Below are positions 23,087-34,162 of a stretch of DNA of 64,000 nt, piece after piece. A program made the translations under genes and the position numbers. Below the pieces are notes generated by a model, which was not told the DNA's origin, ran no database searches, and saw only the letters and a list, made by a program, of their open reading frames with translations. Origin of the DNA: Juglans regia (taxonomy: Eukaryota > Streptophyta > Magnoliopsida > Fagales > Juglandaceae); contig NW_023361600.1 of NCBI RefSeq assembly GCF_001411555.2, positions 124,001-188,000 on the forward strand. Reading direction: 5' to 3'. Every line of letters starts with the position of its first letter. Position 1 is the first letter of the stretch.

Positions 23087-23198
23087 CTTGTTATAAACAA
23101 GTAGTTAATTGGATCAAAATATAAATATATTAACTTGTTTGGAAAATTAACGGGGAATTATTAAGATGAATACGTATTTATACGAGTGAGAAACTTAC

Positions 23199-23492
23199 CA
23201 TCGACCCCTTCCATAGTTGTTTGATACGACTGTCACACAACCTTAGAACAGTAAGATTTTTTTGTTGGAAACTGCTCGGCAAGGTTTTCAAATGATATCC
23301 AGGCCACTCTAGAAATCGCAACTCATTGGTTGGCATGTATTTTAAAGGATCTCCACTCCATTGTATAGTTCGAGAATCAGGGAATTTAAGATACCTCAAT
23401 TTTCTCATCTTTGAAAATGCTTTGGCTTTGAGTATCTGATCTTTCGTTTCAGCACAAGAATGCACGACTATGGCTTTAGTTGCATTAGTTCC
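23199..23492 (-). pseudogene. TNL2 exon 3: LRR exon
   Basis: Open frame GTNATKAIVVHSCAETKDQ through LRFLEWPGYHLKTLPSSFQ and LRLCDSRIKQLWKG. It is bounded by an acceptor CCAG and the donor GTAAGTTTCTC. LRR-type spacing is seen (LRYLKF, LRFLEW, LTVLRL). Confidence 0.85.
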
Positions 23493-23575
23493 CTGGTAAT
23501 CAAGAAACAACAGATTAGCCAGAATTAGGATGAAAATATACCTTTTTATATTAATATCTACACTAATCAACTTAC

Positions 23576-25043
23576 AGTATCAGTCTCCAGTACGTGATAG
23601 AGATCCTCCACACAAAACAGTCTACTCCGTCCTCCAGGGTGATCTCTACGGCATTCACGGCGAACTATTTCCCTGCCCAGTTCTTTTAGCAAATCATGCA
23701 TGGACAACAATCCATATTTCGATTTGCTTATGAGGGACTTCTCGACGAGAACATCAACGTCGATGCGATGATGACCAAATCTTTCTAATAACATCCAAGA
23801 AAATATGTGCTCATGTCCTCCGACGAAACACGCCATATCCAAAAATAACTCTTTTTGCAATTCCTGCAGCCCATCAAAACTTATTTGAAGTACATCCATA
23901 ATTTTTGGATTAGGAATTGCTTCTAGTTGACCCCTAGCACTTTCCCATGCATCTATTTCTCTCTCATATAAGAAGGAACCCAAAACTTTAAGAGCTAAAG
24001 GAAGGCCTTGAGCATAATTCACAAAATCCATAGATAGATCCTTGTAATTCTCTGGTCATGGATTCTATGGTGTGCGTTGTTCGTCATGTTTATAGAGAGG
24101 GAAATAAAGTTGCGGATTGGTTGGCTCGGAGTGGTGCATTGGGTCTTAATTCAGAGTGGAGATTTGTTAGGGAGGTGCCTAGGGTGCTTCGTGGTTTAAT
24201 CCGTTTGGATATTTTGGGTTTGCCTTCTTTACGTTATCGTTAGTGTCTTTTTCTTGTGTAATGTTTGTCCGTTTTAGTAGGTTTGTAATTTTGTTTTGTA
24301 ATTTTTGACATCTGGTAATATTGTTTGTAATACTAGGTGTCGGTCTGTAACCACGGTATTCCTCCGCCACAAGTGAGAGTTATTAATAAAATTTGGGACG
24401 GAGTCACTCATGGACAGGTGGCTTCGGCTCTTCTAAAAAAAAAAAAAAGAGCTGCAATGCTTCATCTTTTTGAAGCTGCTCAACCTTATAGATATCATTC
24501 ACTCCATGTCTTTTCAACAGATGACTATCTCTGCTTGTTATAATCACCCTACTCCCTGGACCAAACCATTTCCGATCCCCTGCTAATGCCGTCAGTTGCT
24601 CGTCACTATCCACATCATCAAGGACAATAAAAACCCTTTTATTACTCAGCATCTTCTTTCTCATCCTAATTCCCTGGTGATGATCCCATACATGTATTTC
24701 TTCTTCCATGATTGTAGAAAGGATTTCTTTTTGTAAAGAAGCTAGATCACGCGCAGTAATAGATTTTTCTCTAATACAAGAAATAAAGCTGCTTCCTTCA
24801 AATCGACAATTAGAATTAGAAACTCTATCATAAATTATTTCGGCCAGCGTTGTCTTACCAACGCCACCCATCCCATGAATTCCTAGGAAGAGAACATCAT
24901 CCGATTCCATATCCAATAACTTCATCATTTTGTCTACTGGGGAGTCTATTGCAACAAGTTTATCGTAATCATGACTTGAGAATCTAGAATTCAACTCACG
25001 AGATATATGTCTACTGATATTCTGTATAATTATTGATTCGTAC
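23576..25043 (-). pseudogene. TNL2 exon 2: NB-ARC domain split by LINE
   Basis: After the acceptor, the coding order is SRELNSRFSSHDYDKL, the P-loop GIHGMGGVGKTT, RNBS-A, kinase-2 VFIVLDDVDS and RNBS-B (GPGSRVIITSRD), as far as EALQLF. A LINE follows in opposite orientation (24448-24055). The domain resumes at ENYKDLSMDFVNYAQGLPL and runs through MHDLLKELGREIVRREC to the donor GTAAGTTG. The catalytic and switch motifs outside the insertion are intact. The deleted target encodes the RNBS-C part that in TNL1 reads SLSAFKKTHPT. Confidence 0.9.
24055..24448 (+). mobile_element. 5'-truncated LINE insertion with poly-A tail
   Basis: This begins in the RNase H end of a plant LINE (CVVRHVYREGNKVADWLARS; the H, N-x-x-A-D pattern is typical) with a stop at 24241-24243. 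A short 3' untranslated region and an A14 tail (24435-24448) follow. It lies opposite to the TNL it interrupts. There is no target duplication. Instead about 34 bases of the TNL present in the paralogue (5413-5446) are missing. Confidence 0.88.
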
Positions 25044-25230
25044 CTATAAATTCATAGAACAATTAATATTGACGAGACCTGAATTGACAAGAACAAAAAA
25101 AAAAAAAAAAAACGCTAGCTTTAGTTGATAATTAGTATTGTTTATTAGAGGAAGCGAAACACTTTAATTCGTACTTCAATATTTTCCCTCTTGCAACACT
25201 CGAGCAGTCAGACCAGATCACAATTTAAAC
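24449..25230. other. TNL2 NB-ARC start and intron 1 remnant left of LTR element
   Basis: The coding part ends at 25043. From 25044 to 25230 lies intron 1 sequence that matches intron 1 of TNL1 (6059-6140), including an A-run, followed by unmatched sequence up to the LTR element. Confidence 0.6.
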
Positions 25231-28200
25231 ATTAACACCCGAGCGCATTTGAGATTGCGAGTAAAATTTTTTTTAGAAGAGAAAGCGTGAGCCTAATATA
25301 TTTTGGCAGTATATATATATATATATATATATTTTTTTTATAGGTTTGATACTTAAGTTTTAAAGCTTAATGGATCAAGTGGATATTCATCAAATTTATG
25401 GGATAATTATATCTATACATATATTTTATTTATTTTTTATTTTTTTTTAGTTGATTAGAGACCCGAAGCTTTAGATAAAAGCACTGCATTAATCTCGTTC
25501 AGAGCCCAGCCGTGGGATCGCGCGGGTCCAGACTTCATCGCACGGCGTCCAACCAGTTCTATTTCATGCACGTCCATCCTTTCCTTTTTAGTTAGGTTTG
25601 TTCTGCTTTCTACTTATAGTTATGTATAAGTTTAGGTCTTCTCAACCCTAGTTCATGTGCCGCTACCCTCATTTTCACGCCCCAGCACACAAGAAACCGT
25701 GGCCTTGCAGCCAGTCCCTACACTTCCGTAAAGCACAAAACCGCAAGCCTCGTTCAGCAGCCCAGCCACCCGCACAGCCAAACCAACGTGTAGCCGCTTC
25801 AGCCGCCACCCAATGCCTACATAGCATCTGTTGCAAGCCACGGAAACCCTCTGCTTTAGACAACCGAAAAACAGAGGACCAGCCAAACCATCAAGTCGCT
25901 ACCCACCGGACCCAGTCCACGCGGAACCTCAGCCATTGCACCGTAACACCTCTGCTTGGCCGCTGCTCAGCCTCACGAAACCGAGAGTCATCCACACGCA
26001 CGGACGCACTAATCACGAACTCCCCTGTTTTCCTGCAACCAAAACAGAGTCTGGTGTCGCACCTCCACAGCCAACAACCGAAACTTCTATCCTTCTATCG
26101 TTGTGCACCATAGCTCAGCCGAGGCACCTCCAGTTTGCTGCCGTAAGCCTGTATTCCCTTCCCGTGTTCTTTCCTTCCCTCACTCTCCGTCTCCCTCTCA
26201 GTGCCCCTCATACCGTTCTCAGTCTCGCTCGTCGCTTTCTCCCACTCACTGCGCGTCCGTCGGGACAGCCCTTGTCCATTGCATCCGCCCAGCTCGCCGA
26301 CATCGTGGCTCCCTCTCTCGGTAAGTGCTGCTGCCGCCACTCACTGAGTGTTTTCCGAGTGTTGTGTGTGCAGCAGTTTTTGTTTTCCTTCTCATAAGTG
26401 ATTTACGTACATACATATATTATATTTCATAGATATATAAAGTGGTAACTTGAAAGTTGATTTCAATTCCCAAATTTAACCCTTTACATTCCAGAAGTGT
26501 GTTTTCGGATGAAGGGTATTTATTATTTATGTATTTTTGTTGTTATGTTAAAATGAGTTTTGGTTTTAAGTCTCATAAAACATTATTTTTGTGTAGAAAA
26601 TATTTTAACAATATTGTTAACAAAAAGAGGTAAACCTATTTTTGAGAGAGGAGTTTTGCATAGCGAATTTAACAAGATTTTTTTTTAAAGTGGTCTTAGT
26701 ATTCTATTAAGTTATAATATATTGTTGGTACTTTAGATTTTTATTTTATTTTTTTCAAATATGACTCTTTATTGAGTTCGGTAAATGCATAAATACTTGC
26801 TCGATTAAATCTCTTATTGGTACGAATTTGATTAAGTGGATATTGGTGGCTTTAGAAAATGGTGGTATTATAGGAATTATTAGAATTCTAGGTTTTGAGG
26901 ATTTAAATAGGTTCTTAGGTTCAACTATCGAAATACGTGATTGATTGAAAATTTACAGAATTTACGTAATTTTATAGGTGACGATTAATATTTGTTCGGC
27001 TTCGTTGAGGAATCTTGAAAGACTAAAGAATTCCAGGTAAGCAGGATTCCTATGCTAGATTTGCATAAAAATAAAATGGACATGTTTTGTATGAAAATAT
27101 ATTTGAACTACCTCAGTTATTTGTTTCTGCATTACTCATGAGATTCTGTTTAAGAATAAAGTATTTTTGGCATGACTGGTGTAGACATGAGCTATTTTGC
27201 ATTTTGCTTCTAAACTCTGAAAAAGAGAGCGAATATGAAAGTTTGTGCATAAAATAATGTTTTGTGATTTCTGAAAATTCTGTTCTGTTCTGAAGATGGT
27301 CTGTACTCTGATATGATATGCTTTCTGAAAACTCTGTTCTGTTCTGAAGGTGTTCCGTATTCTGATATGATATGATTTCTGAAAAACTTTTGGCATGACA
27401 TTCTGAATTGGGATGTGGTTTGTGGATGGTGACCTATTTGACCTACCACGGGTGCTAATAGTGGCTTCTGTTTGGGTTGGTACCAACCGTTCTGTTTCTG
27501 GTGCACCCACTTTGGAAACAAAGTGGTTTTCTGGTGGTCTTTCCTGTGTGCACACTCGGGGCTCCGAGAATAAATAAGGGGAAGATTCACATTCTGTTTC
27601 TGCTCGGTTAGCTACCGGGGTTTGCACAACCCTACCACGGGGGTTAAACATGGCCTCTGATGCGATATGATACTCTGGTACGATGGTGGTCAGTTATGCT
27701 ATGCCAAAAGAATTTGAATAAGAATATTTTTGAACTTTCGCTCTGATATTTTTATAACATGTTCTGACTCTGCATTCTGCAAATATAAAGTGCTTTGTTC
27801 TGCATTATGAAATCTGTAAATGCTCATGTTTGCATACTAGTATATGTTCTCTGCTTACTGAGTTGTTGATAACTCACCCCTATCTCCACAATATGTTTCA
27901 GATAATTTTTGATGCAACAGCTGGAAATCAGGAATAGGAAATATTTGCAAATTTTGTGGATCATAGAAGACTATGTGCCCTAGGGTACAATGACTTTTGG
28001 AGAGTCTTTTGGTAGCGTTGATATTTTATGTGATTTCGATATGTTGAGTATTGGATATTTTTAGTCCTTGTAGAAAAGTTTATCTATATCAATGAGACAC
28101 CACTGATGTGCCCTTATGTAGGAACATGGATATTTGTATTGAACAAATAGGTTAATATGTTATGGAGATTCTGGTTTATTTTAAAAAGTTTTATTTGGAA

Positions 28201-28257
28201 ATGATTTTTTTGGTGATATGAGTTAACTCTCCGGACCTTCGGGGCAGGGGCGCTACA
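25231..28257 (+). repeat. 5' LTR of gag-only element
   Basis: It begins ATTAACACCCGAGCG, where the right copy has TGTAACACCCGAGCG, and ends GGGGCGCTACA. It contains a TA microsatellite near 25311-25331, a C-rich block (25655-26340), the run TTCTGCATTACTCATGAGATTC, and the stem-loop at 27859-27876. Conceptual ORFs inside it are not genes. Confidence 0.92.
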
Positions 28258-28258
28258 G

Positions 28259-28275
28259 TTGGTATCAGAGCCAGG
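28259..28275 (+). other. Primer-binding site (initiator Met tRNA)
   Basis: TTGGTATCAGAGCCAGG directly follows the 5' LTR. It is complementary to the 3' end of initiator Met tRNA, the usual primer of this group. Confidence 0.92.
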
Positions 28276-28702
28276 TTTGAGATTCTGCAGACTATATGGA
28301 TTGAGATTTTAGGAATTTGAGGCTTCAAATTTGATTGGCTTATTTTGAAGGTTGTAGACATGATTTGGAGGTCTAGAATTTGAGGTTTACATAAATTTGA
28401 TCAAAGGTTTGAGATTTTGCAAACTATAAATTATGAAGTTTTTGGATATCTGTAGGTTTGGGAAGTAATTCCATATTTAAGACGTCGGAAGTTGAGGATA
28501 GAGAGTTGATGATGTGGATAATTAAGATTTGAAATTCTGCAAACCAGAGTAGATATGTATAGGATTTATAAAGATTTACGAGTTGAATTCATACTCTTTA
28601 AGGTTTAAACTATAGGTTTGTTTTACGGGTAACGCTTTTTATTCATGAACTCTATAATTTTGTTTTTAAAACAATTTGTAAAGTTTTAAAAATTTTTCCA
28701 GG

Positions 28703-29818
28703 ATGCCACCTCGCCGTCGAGAACGAAACGTGTCAGATTTGAATGCAACCAATAACGAGAGGGAAGCAAATACGAGTTCTTCCGAAGTACTACGAGCAGC
28801 AGCGCATCAACTTATAGATGATCTCGCACAGAATCCTTCAGGTCGTCAACGTAACAATAGTGAAGGAGGATGCACTTTCAAGCAATTTAATAGTACCCAT
28901 CCCCCCACTTTTGATGGAAGAAGCGATTCTAATGCAGCTGAAGATTGGATGCAGGACATTGAAGAGATATTTAGTGTTTTGGAGTGTACCGATCAACAAA
29001 AAGTTCGATTTGCAGCTTTTAAATTAATCGGAGAAGCGAAGAGATGGTGGAACTCTGAGAAAGCCATCAGAGAAGCTGATGGAACTGGAGTAGTGAGCTG
29101 GCCTCACTTTAAGCAAAAAATTTTCGACCGTTTCTTTCCGAGGGCAGACCGGGAAGCTAGAGCCCGAGAGTTTGCTAACTTGGTGCAAGGGATCATGACG
29201 GTACGCCAGTATGCTGCAAAATTTGCAGAGTTATCACGTTTCGCCCCATATTTGATCCCGGATGAAGAGAAGAAGGCCAGGAAGTTTGAAGAAGGCCTGA
29301 ATTTCCAAATATATGAACGGGTAACGGTCTTGCAAATTCAGAGTTTTTCGGAGTTAGTGCACAAGGCAATTCTAGTAGAACAAAATATTAAGAGGGGTGT
29401 GGAATTGCAAGAAACAAGAAAGAGAACTACTCCACAAGGATCCTCGGGTATGGATCAAGGGCCATGGAAGAAGAGAAATGAAGGGAGCAACTCAGGTCAA
29501 AAGCGAATGCAAGGGTTTCAATCGAATAACCTCTGCAATTTTTGTAATAATGCACACACAGGAGAGTGCAGAAAAGAAATGAGGACGTGTTTTCGATGTG
29601 GAAAGTCTGGACATTTTATCAAGGATTGTCCTTTGCTTCTGTCGGATAACAGGAAGCCTAACCCACCTCCAGTTTCCCAACAATCAAGTCAAGGAAATAA
29701 TCAACGTAGAATGGGACCAGCCCGAGTGTTTGCTTTAACATCTGAAGATGCAGAGGACGACAACAATGCAATCACAGGTACCTCACTCTTTTTTCTCCTT
29801 GAAAGCTTTATGTCTTAG
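28703..29818 (+). CDS. Gag polyprotein of the gag-only element
   Basis: This 371-codon frame encodes a retrotransposon Gag, the structural protein of cytoplasmic virus-like particles. The start MPPRRRERNVSDL follows a long leader. Residues about 60-200 form the retrotrans_gag domain (HPPTFDGRSDSNAAEDWMQD, then WWNSEKAI, FFPRADREARAREFANLVQG, MTVRQYAAKFAELSRFAPYL). A CCHC zinc knuckle sits at residues 296-309 (CFRCGKSGHFIKDC), for RNA binding. The frame ends ITGTSLFFLLESFMS. Shifting one base would continue KALCLVELGF, resembling the first residues of the protease where an active-site Asp would be expected, after which pol is gone. The intact frame suggests the protein was functional recently. 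Confidence 0.93.
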   Translation: MPPRRRERNVSDLNATNNEREANTSSSEVLRAAAHQLIDDLAQNPSGRQRNNSEGGCTFKQFNSTHPPTFDGRSDSNAAEDWMQDIEEIFSVLECTDQQKVRFAAFKLIGEAKRWWNSEKAIREADGTGVVSWPHFKQKIFDRFFPRADREARAREFANLVQGIMTVRQYAAKFAELSRFAPYLIPDEEKKARKFEEGLNFQIYERVTVLQIQSFSELVHKAILVEQNIKRGVELQETRKRTTPQGSSGMDQGPWKKRNEGSNSGQKRMQGFQSNNLCNFCNNAHTGECRKEMRTCFRCGKSGHFIKDCPLLLSDNRKPNPPPVSQQSSQGNNQRRMGPARVFALTSEDAEDDNNAITGTSLFFLLESFMS

Positions 29819-30390
29819 TTGAGTTAGGATTTATCATGCTTGCTTGGAACGTATCTAGTAGTATAGCTTAGAATATTGAGGTTTGGTTGAAGAGGTTTGC
29901 AAAGGGTTTTAGACACAATATTTTATATCTATGAGACTCCTTTAGCTAGGTGTTTGATGGGTTAGTTTTTGTTTCGAAAGCGAGAAGTTAGGAAAAGTAT
30001 GGTTGAAAGTAGATTCTTCTTTGGATTCCGGAATCTTGTGAACTGAAGTTGCTTAGAATTAAGTTTGGAACTTTGATTATATTATTCTTCGGAGGTTCTA
30101 TATATTATTTTGGGAGTTCACTTTTAGTGATTTGTGAGGTTAGCTGGTGGTGAAGTTTAGTTCTCTTTTAGTTATTATTTTTGGGGGCTTGCAATCTATG
30201 GAAAAAAAAAAAAAAAAAAAATTTCGTACCGTTAGGTTTGAACTTGAAGTCGCGTTTGAAACAGACACTTGGATTTTGGAGATTTCTAACTTGAGGAGTA
30301 TTAGAAACTTAGGACTGTTGAAAAGATGAAGGATTGGTGTATTAGACGTGATTTTGAGTGCAGCAAATTTTGAGGACAAAATTTATTTTA
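29819..30390 (+). other. Element interior after gag: deleted pol region
   Basis: No reverse transcriptase, RNase H or integrase sequence is visible. About 570 bases of non-coding sequence with an A18-type run near 30201 join the end of gag to the 3' end motif GAGGACAAAATTTATTTTA before the PPT. Confidence 0.75.
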
Positions 30391-30402
30391 AGGGGGGGAA
30401 GA
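30391..30402 (+). other. Polypurine tract
   Basis: AGGGGGGGAAGA lies immediately before the 3' LTR start TGTAACACCC. It is the plus-strand priming site of reverse transcription. Confidence 0.9.
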
Positions 30403-30480
30403 TGTAACACCCGAGCGCATTTGAGATTGCGAGTAAAATTTTTTTTAGAAGAGAAAGCGTGAGCCTAATATATTTTGGCA

Positions 30481-30523
<43 letters not shown>

Positions 30524-33441
30524 TATAGGTTTGATACTTAAGTTTTAAAGCTTAATGGATCAAGTGGATATTCATCAAATTTATGGGATAATTATATCTA
30601 TACATATATTTTATTTTTATTTTTATTTTTTTTTAGTTGATTAGAGACCCGAAGCTTTAGATAAAAGCACTGCATTAATCTCGTTCAGAGCCCAGCCGTG
30701 GGATCGCGCAGGTCCAGACTTCATCGCACGGCGTCCAACCAGTTCTATTTCATGCACGTCCATCCTTTCCTTTTTAGTTAGGTTTGTTCTGCTTTCTACT
30801 TATAGTTATGTATAAGTTTAGGTCTTCTCAACCCTAGTTCATGTGCCGCTACCCTCATTTTCACGCCCCAGCACACAAGAAACCGTGGCCTTGCAGCCAG
30901 TCCCTACACTTCCGTAAAGCACAAAACCGCAAGCCTCGTTCAGCAGCCCAGCCACCCGCACAGCCAAACCAACGTGTAGCCGCTTCAGCCGCCACCCAAT
31001 GCCTACATAGCATCTGTTGCAAGCCACGGAAACCCTCTGCTTTAGACAACCGAAAAACAGAGGACCAGCCAAACCATCAAGTCGCTACCCACCGGACCCA
31101 GTCCACGCGGAACCTCAGCCATTGCACCGTAACACCTCTGCTTGGCCGCTGCTCAGCCTCACGAAACCGAGAGTCATCCACACGCACGGACGCACTACTC
31201 ACGAACTCCCCTGTTTTCCAGCAACCAAAACAGAGTCTAGTGTCGCACCTCCACAGCCAACAACCGAAACTTCTATCCTTCTATCGTTGTGCACCATAGC
31301 TCAGCCGAGGCACCTCCAGTTTGCTGCCGTAAGCCTGTATTCCCTTCCCGTGTTCTTTCCTTCCCTCACTCTCCGTCTCCCTCTCAGTGCCCCTCATACC
31401 GTTCTCAGTCTCGCTCGTCGCTTTCTCCCACTCAGTGCGCGTCCGTCGGGACAGCCCTTGTCCACTGCATCCGCCCAGCTCGCCGCCATCGTGGCTCCCT
31501 CTCTCGGTAAGTGCTGCTGCCGCCACTCACTGGGTGTTTTCCGAGTGTTGTGTGTGCAGCAGTTTTTGTTTTCCTTCTCATAAGTGATTTACGTACATAC
31601 ATATATTATATTTCATAGATATATAAAGTGGTAACTTGAAAGTTGATTTCAATTCCCAAATTTAACCCTTTACATTCCAGAAGTGTGTTTTCGGATGAAG
31701 GGTATTTATTATTTATGTATTTTTGTTGTTATGTTAAAATGAGTTTTGGTTTTAAGTCTCATAAAACATTATTTTTGTGTAGAAAATATTTTAACAATAT
31801 TGTTAACAAAAAGAGGTAAACCTATTTTTGAGAGAGGAGTTTTGCATAGCGAATTTAACAAGATTTTTTTTTAAAGTGGTCTTAGTATTCTATTAAGTTA
31901 TAATATATTGTTGGTACTTTAGATTTTTATTTTATTTTTTTCAAATATGACTCTTTATTGAGTTCGGTAAATGCATAAATACTTGCTCGATTAAATCTCT
32001 TATTGGTACGAATTTGATTAAGTGGATATTGGTGGCTTTAGAAAATGGTGGTATTATAGGAATTATTAGAATTCTAGGTTTTGAGGATTTAAATAGGTTC
32101 TTAGGTTCAACTATCGAAATACGTGATTGATTGAAAATTTACAGAATTTACGTAATTTTATAGGTGACGATTAATATTTGTTCGGCTTCGTTGAGGAATC
32201 TTGAAAGACTAAAGAATTCCAGGTAAGCAGGATTCCTATGCTAGATTTGCATAAAAATAAAATGGACATGTTTTGTATGAAAATATATTTGAACTACCTC
32301 AGTTATTTGTTTCTGCATTACTCATGAGATTCTGTTTAAGAATAAAGTATTTTTGGCATGACTGGTGTAGACATGAGCTATTTTGCATTTTGCTTCTAAA
32401 CTCTGAAAAAGAGAGCGAATATGAAAGTTTGTGCATAAAATAATGTTTTGTGATTTCTGAAAATTCTGTTCTGTTCTGAAGATGGTCTGCACTCTGATAT
32501 GATATGTTTTCTGAAAACTCTGTTCTGTTCTGAAGGTATTCCGTATTCTGGTATGATATGATTTCTGAAAATTTTTGGCATGACATTCTGAATTGGGATG
32601 TGGTTTGTGGATGGTGACCTATTTGACCTACCACGGGTGCTAATAGTGGTTTCTGTTTGGGTTGGTACCAACCGTTCTGTTTCTGGTGCACCCACTTTGG
32701 AAACAAAGTGGTTTTTGGTGGTCTTTCCTGTGTGCACACTCGGGGCTCCGAGAATAAATAAGGGGAAGATTCACATTCTGTTTCTGCTCGGTTAGCTACC
32801 GGGGTTTGCACATCCCTACCACGGGGGTTAAACATGGCCTCTGATGCGATATGATGCTCTGGTACGATGGTGGTCAGTTATGCTATGCCAAAAGAATTTG
32901 AATAAGAATATTTTTGAACTTTCGCTCTGATATTTTTATAACATGTTCTGACTCTGCATTCTGCAAATATAAAGTGCTTTGTTCTGCATTATGAAATCTG
33001 TAAATGCTCATGTTTGCATACTAGTATATGTTCTCTGCTTACTGAATTGTTGATAACTCACCCCTATCTCCACAATATGTTTCAGATAATTTTTGATGCA
33101 ACAGCTGGAAATCAGGAATAGGAAATATTTGCAAATTTTGTGGATCATAGAAGACTATGTGCCCTAGGGTACAATGACTTTTGGAGAGTCTTTTGGTAGC
33201 GTTGATATTTTATGTGATTTCGATATGTTGAGTATTGGATATTTTTAGTCCTTGTAGAAAAGTTTATCTATATCAATGAGACACCACTGATGTGCCCTTA
33301 TGTAGGAACATGGATATTTGTATTGAACAAATAGGTTAATATGTTATGGAGATTCTGGTTTATTTTAAAAAGTTTTATTTGGAAATTATTTTTTTGGTGA
33401 TATGAGTTAACTCTCCGGACCTTCGGTGCAGGGGCGCTACA
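30403..33441 (+). repeat. 3' LTR of gag-only element
   Basis: It begins TGTAACACCCGAGCG and ends GCTACA. It is nearly identical to 25231-28257 and has a longer TA run (30482-30513). Confidence 0.92.
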
Positions 33442-33511
33442 TTAAAAATTATAAATGTCATAATTGCTTGCTATATATCTGTCATTGGAAGAAGAAAAGA
33501 GGAAATGTTAC
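33442..33511. other. TNL2 intron 1 remnant right of LTR element
   Basis: It starts with the TTAAA target duplication and ends in the donor of the TIR exon. Confidence 0.7.
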
Positions 33512-34040
33512 CTGTCATGTATGTGCTCTCCTTTAATATTGCCCACCTTACTGAAAGCTTTTTTCCACATTTTAATCTCTTTGATGTCTAGCTTGGGATC
33601 TTTTTCATGTGCGGTGAAAGCTTTTGGAAAAGTCCCTCTTTGATTTTTTACGTCTGAAGGATCCACATAATAGAAAATAGGAATAATTGTGATTAGCTTC
33701 GTCTTTTTCTCCCATTCAACGATCTCGGCAAGTTCCCTGAGGCACCCTTTGGAAGAAGCATAATTTTTCGAAAGAATGACGATGACATATTGTGATTTTT
33801 GAATTGCTTTCCGAAGCGCTTTAGAAATGTCTTCTCCTCGCTGGAGTGCTTCATCATCCCTAAATACGAGAATACCTTTCCGTTTTAAATCAGCATATGG
33901 ATGATCCGTAAAACCCGTGCGAGTGTCTTTGCCATAGAAACTAAGGAAAACTTCATGTTTCCATCCAGCGAAGATGAATTGTCACTTTTTCTCTTCTTAC
34001 TAACTTCAAAAGTAGATGAAGAGGGTGTTTGAGTGGCCAT
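33512..34040 (-). pseudogene. TNL2 exon 1: leader and TIR domain
   Basis: The ATG at 34040-34038 opens MATQTPSSSTFEVSKKRKSD. The TIR frame (GWKHEVFLSFYGKDTR, then VFRDDEALQRGEDISKAL, YYVDPSDVKNQRGTF, and HIHDR) is one base off from the leader and is uninterrupted to the donor GTAACATT. It lacks an in-frame Met near its start. The expected Trp of the SSxWCLxEL motif is Gly here (SSKGCLRELAEIVE), while the Glu is kept. Confidence 0.85.
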
Positions 34041-34152
34041 GAATGCAATGCAAAGAGATTTAGAAGCTTAATTGTGGAAGGGAATATTGGTAATTTGCGG
34101 GCTTAGACAAAGAGAAGAACACTCATGAAGATATCATGAGGCAATCTGTTTG

Positions 34153-34162
34153 TATATATATA
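34153..34162 (-). promoter_or_regulatory. Probable TATA box of TNL2
   Basis: TATATATATA lies about 115 bases upstream of the ATG on the minus strand, in the same sequence context as the TATA stretch of TNL1. Confidence 0.5.

Larger units (their letters stand above)
25231..33441 (+). mobile_element. Gag-only Ty3/gypsy-type LTR element, 8.2 kb
   Basis: Two LTRs of about 3.03 kb (25231-28257 and 30403-33441) flank only about 2.1 kb of interior. The interior holds a primer-binding site, one gag frame and a polypurine tract. No protease active site, reverse transcriptase or integrase is present, so mobility would need enzymes in trans. The class fits TR-GAG/LARD-type elements. The PPT context (GAGGACAAAATTTATTTTAAG) is typical of Del/Tekay-like chromoviruses. 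By eye the LTRs differ at roughly 22 bases plus a TA-repeat length, so insertion is recent. TTAAA occurs at 25225-25229 and directly after the right LTR at 33442-33446, giving a target duplication with one extra base on the left. The site is intron 1 of TNL2. Confidence 0.92.
21779..34040 (-). pseudogene. TNL pseudogene 2 (TIR-NB-ARC-LRR-C-JID), TE-disrupted
   Basis: This is a near-complete exon set of a TIR-NB-ARC-LRR immune receptor: TIR (34040-33512), NB-ARC (25043-23576), LRR exon (23492-23199), LRR exon (23086-22581) and C-terminal exon (22417-21779). Splice borders are conserved with TNL1. Three problems are visible. The MATQTP leader is out of frame with the TIR. Intron 1 is enlarged by an 8.2-kb LTR element (25231-33441). 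A LINE fragment (24055-24448) replaces about 34 bp of the NB-ARC exon between RNBS-B and GLPL. Downstream of the LINE all frames are open, so this copy decayed later than TNL1. Without the LINE and the leader offset it would be a normal-looking receptor with a short LRR; as it stands it cannot encode one. It could still produce antisense or truncated transcripts. Confidence 0.92.

Noticed and set aside
22795..23124. Plus-strand frame of 109 codons
   Set aside because: Antisense shadow of the TNL2 LRR exon.
25655..26397. Long overlapping frames (152 and 188 codons) on both strands, repeated at 30841-31583
   Set aside because: They lie at equal positions in both LTRs of one element, in a C-rich block, on both strands, with no recognisable domain. 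They are LTR sequence, not genes.
27136..27651. Minus-strand frame of 171 codons, also at 32299-32835
   Set aside because: Same position in both LTRs, no domain, opposite to the element's transcription.
28259..28275. tRNA-like sequence
   Set aside because: Only the short complement of an initiator Met tRNA 3' end; it is a primer-binding site, not a tRNA gene.
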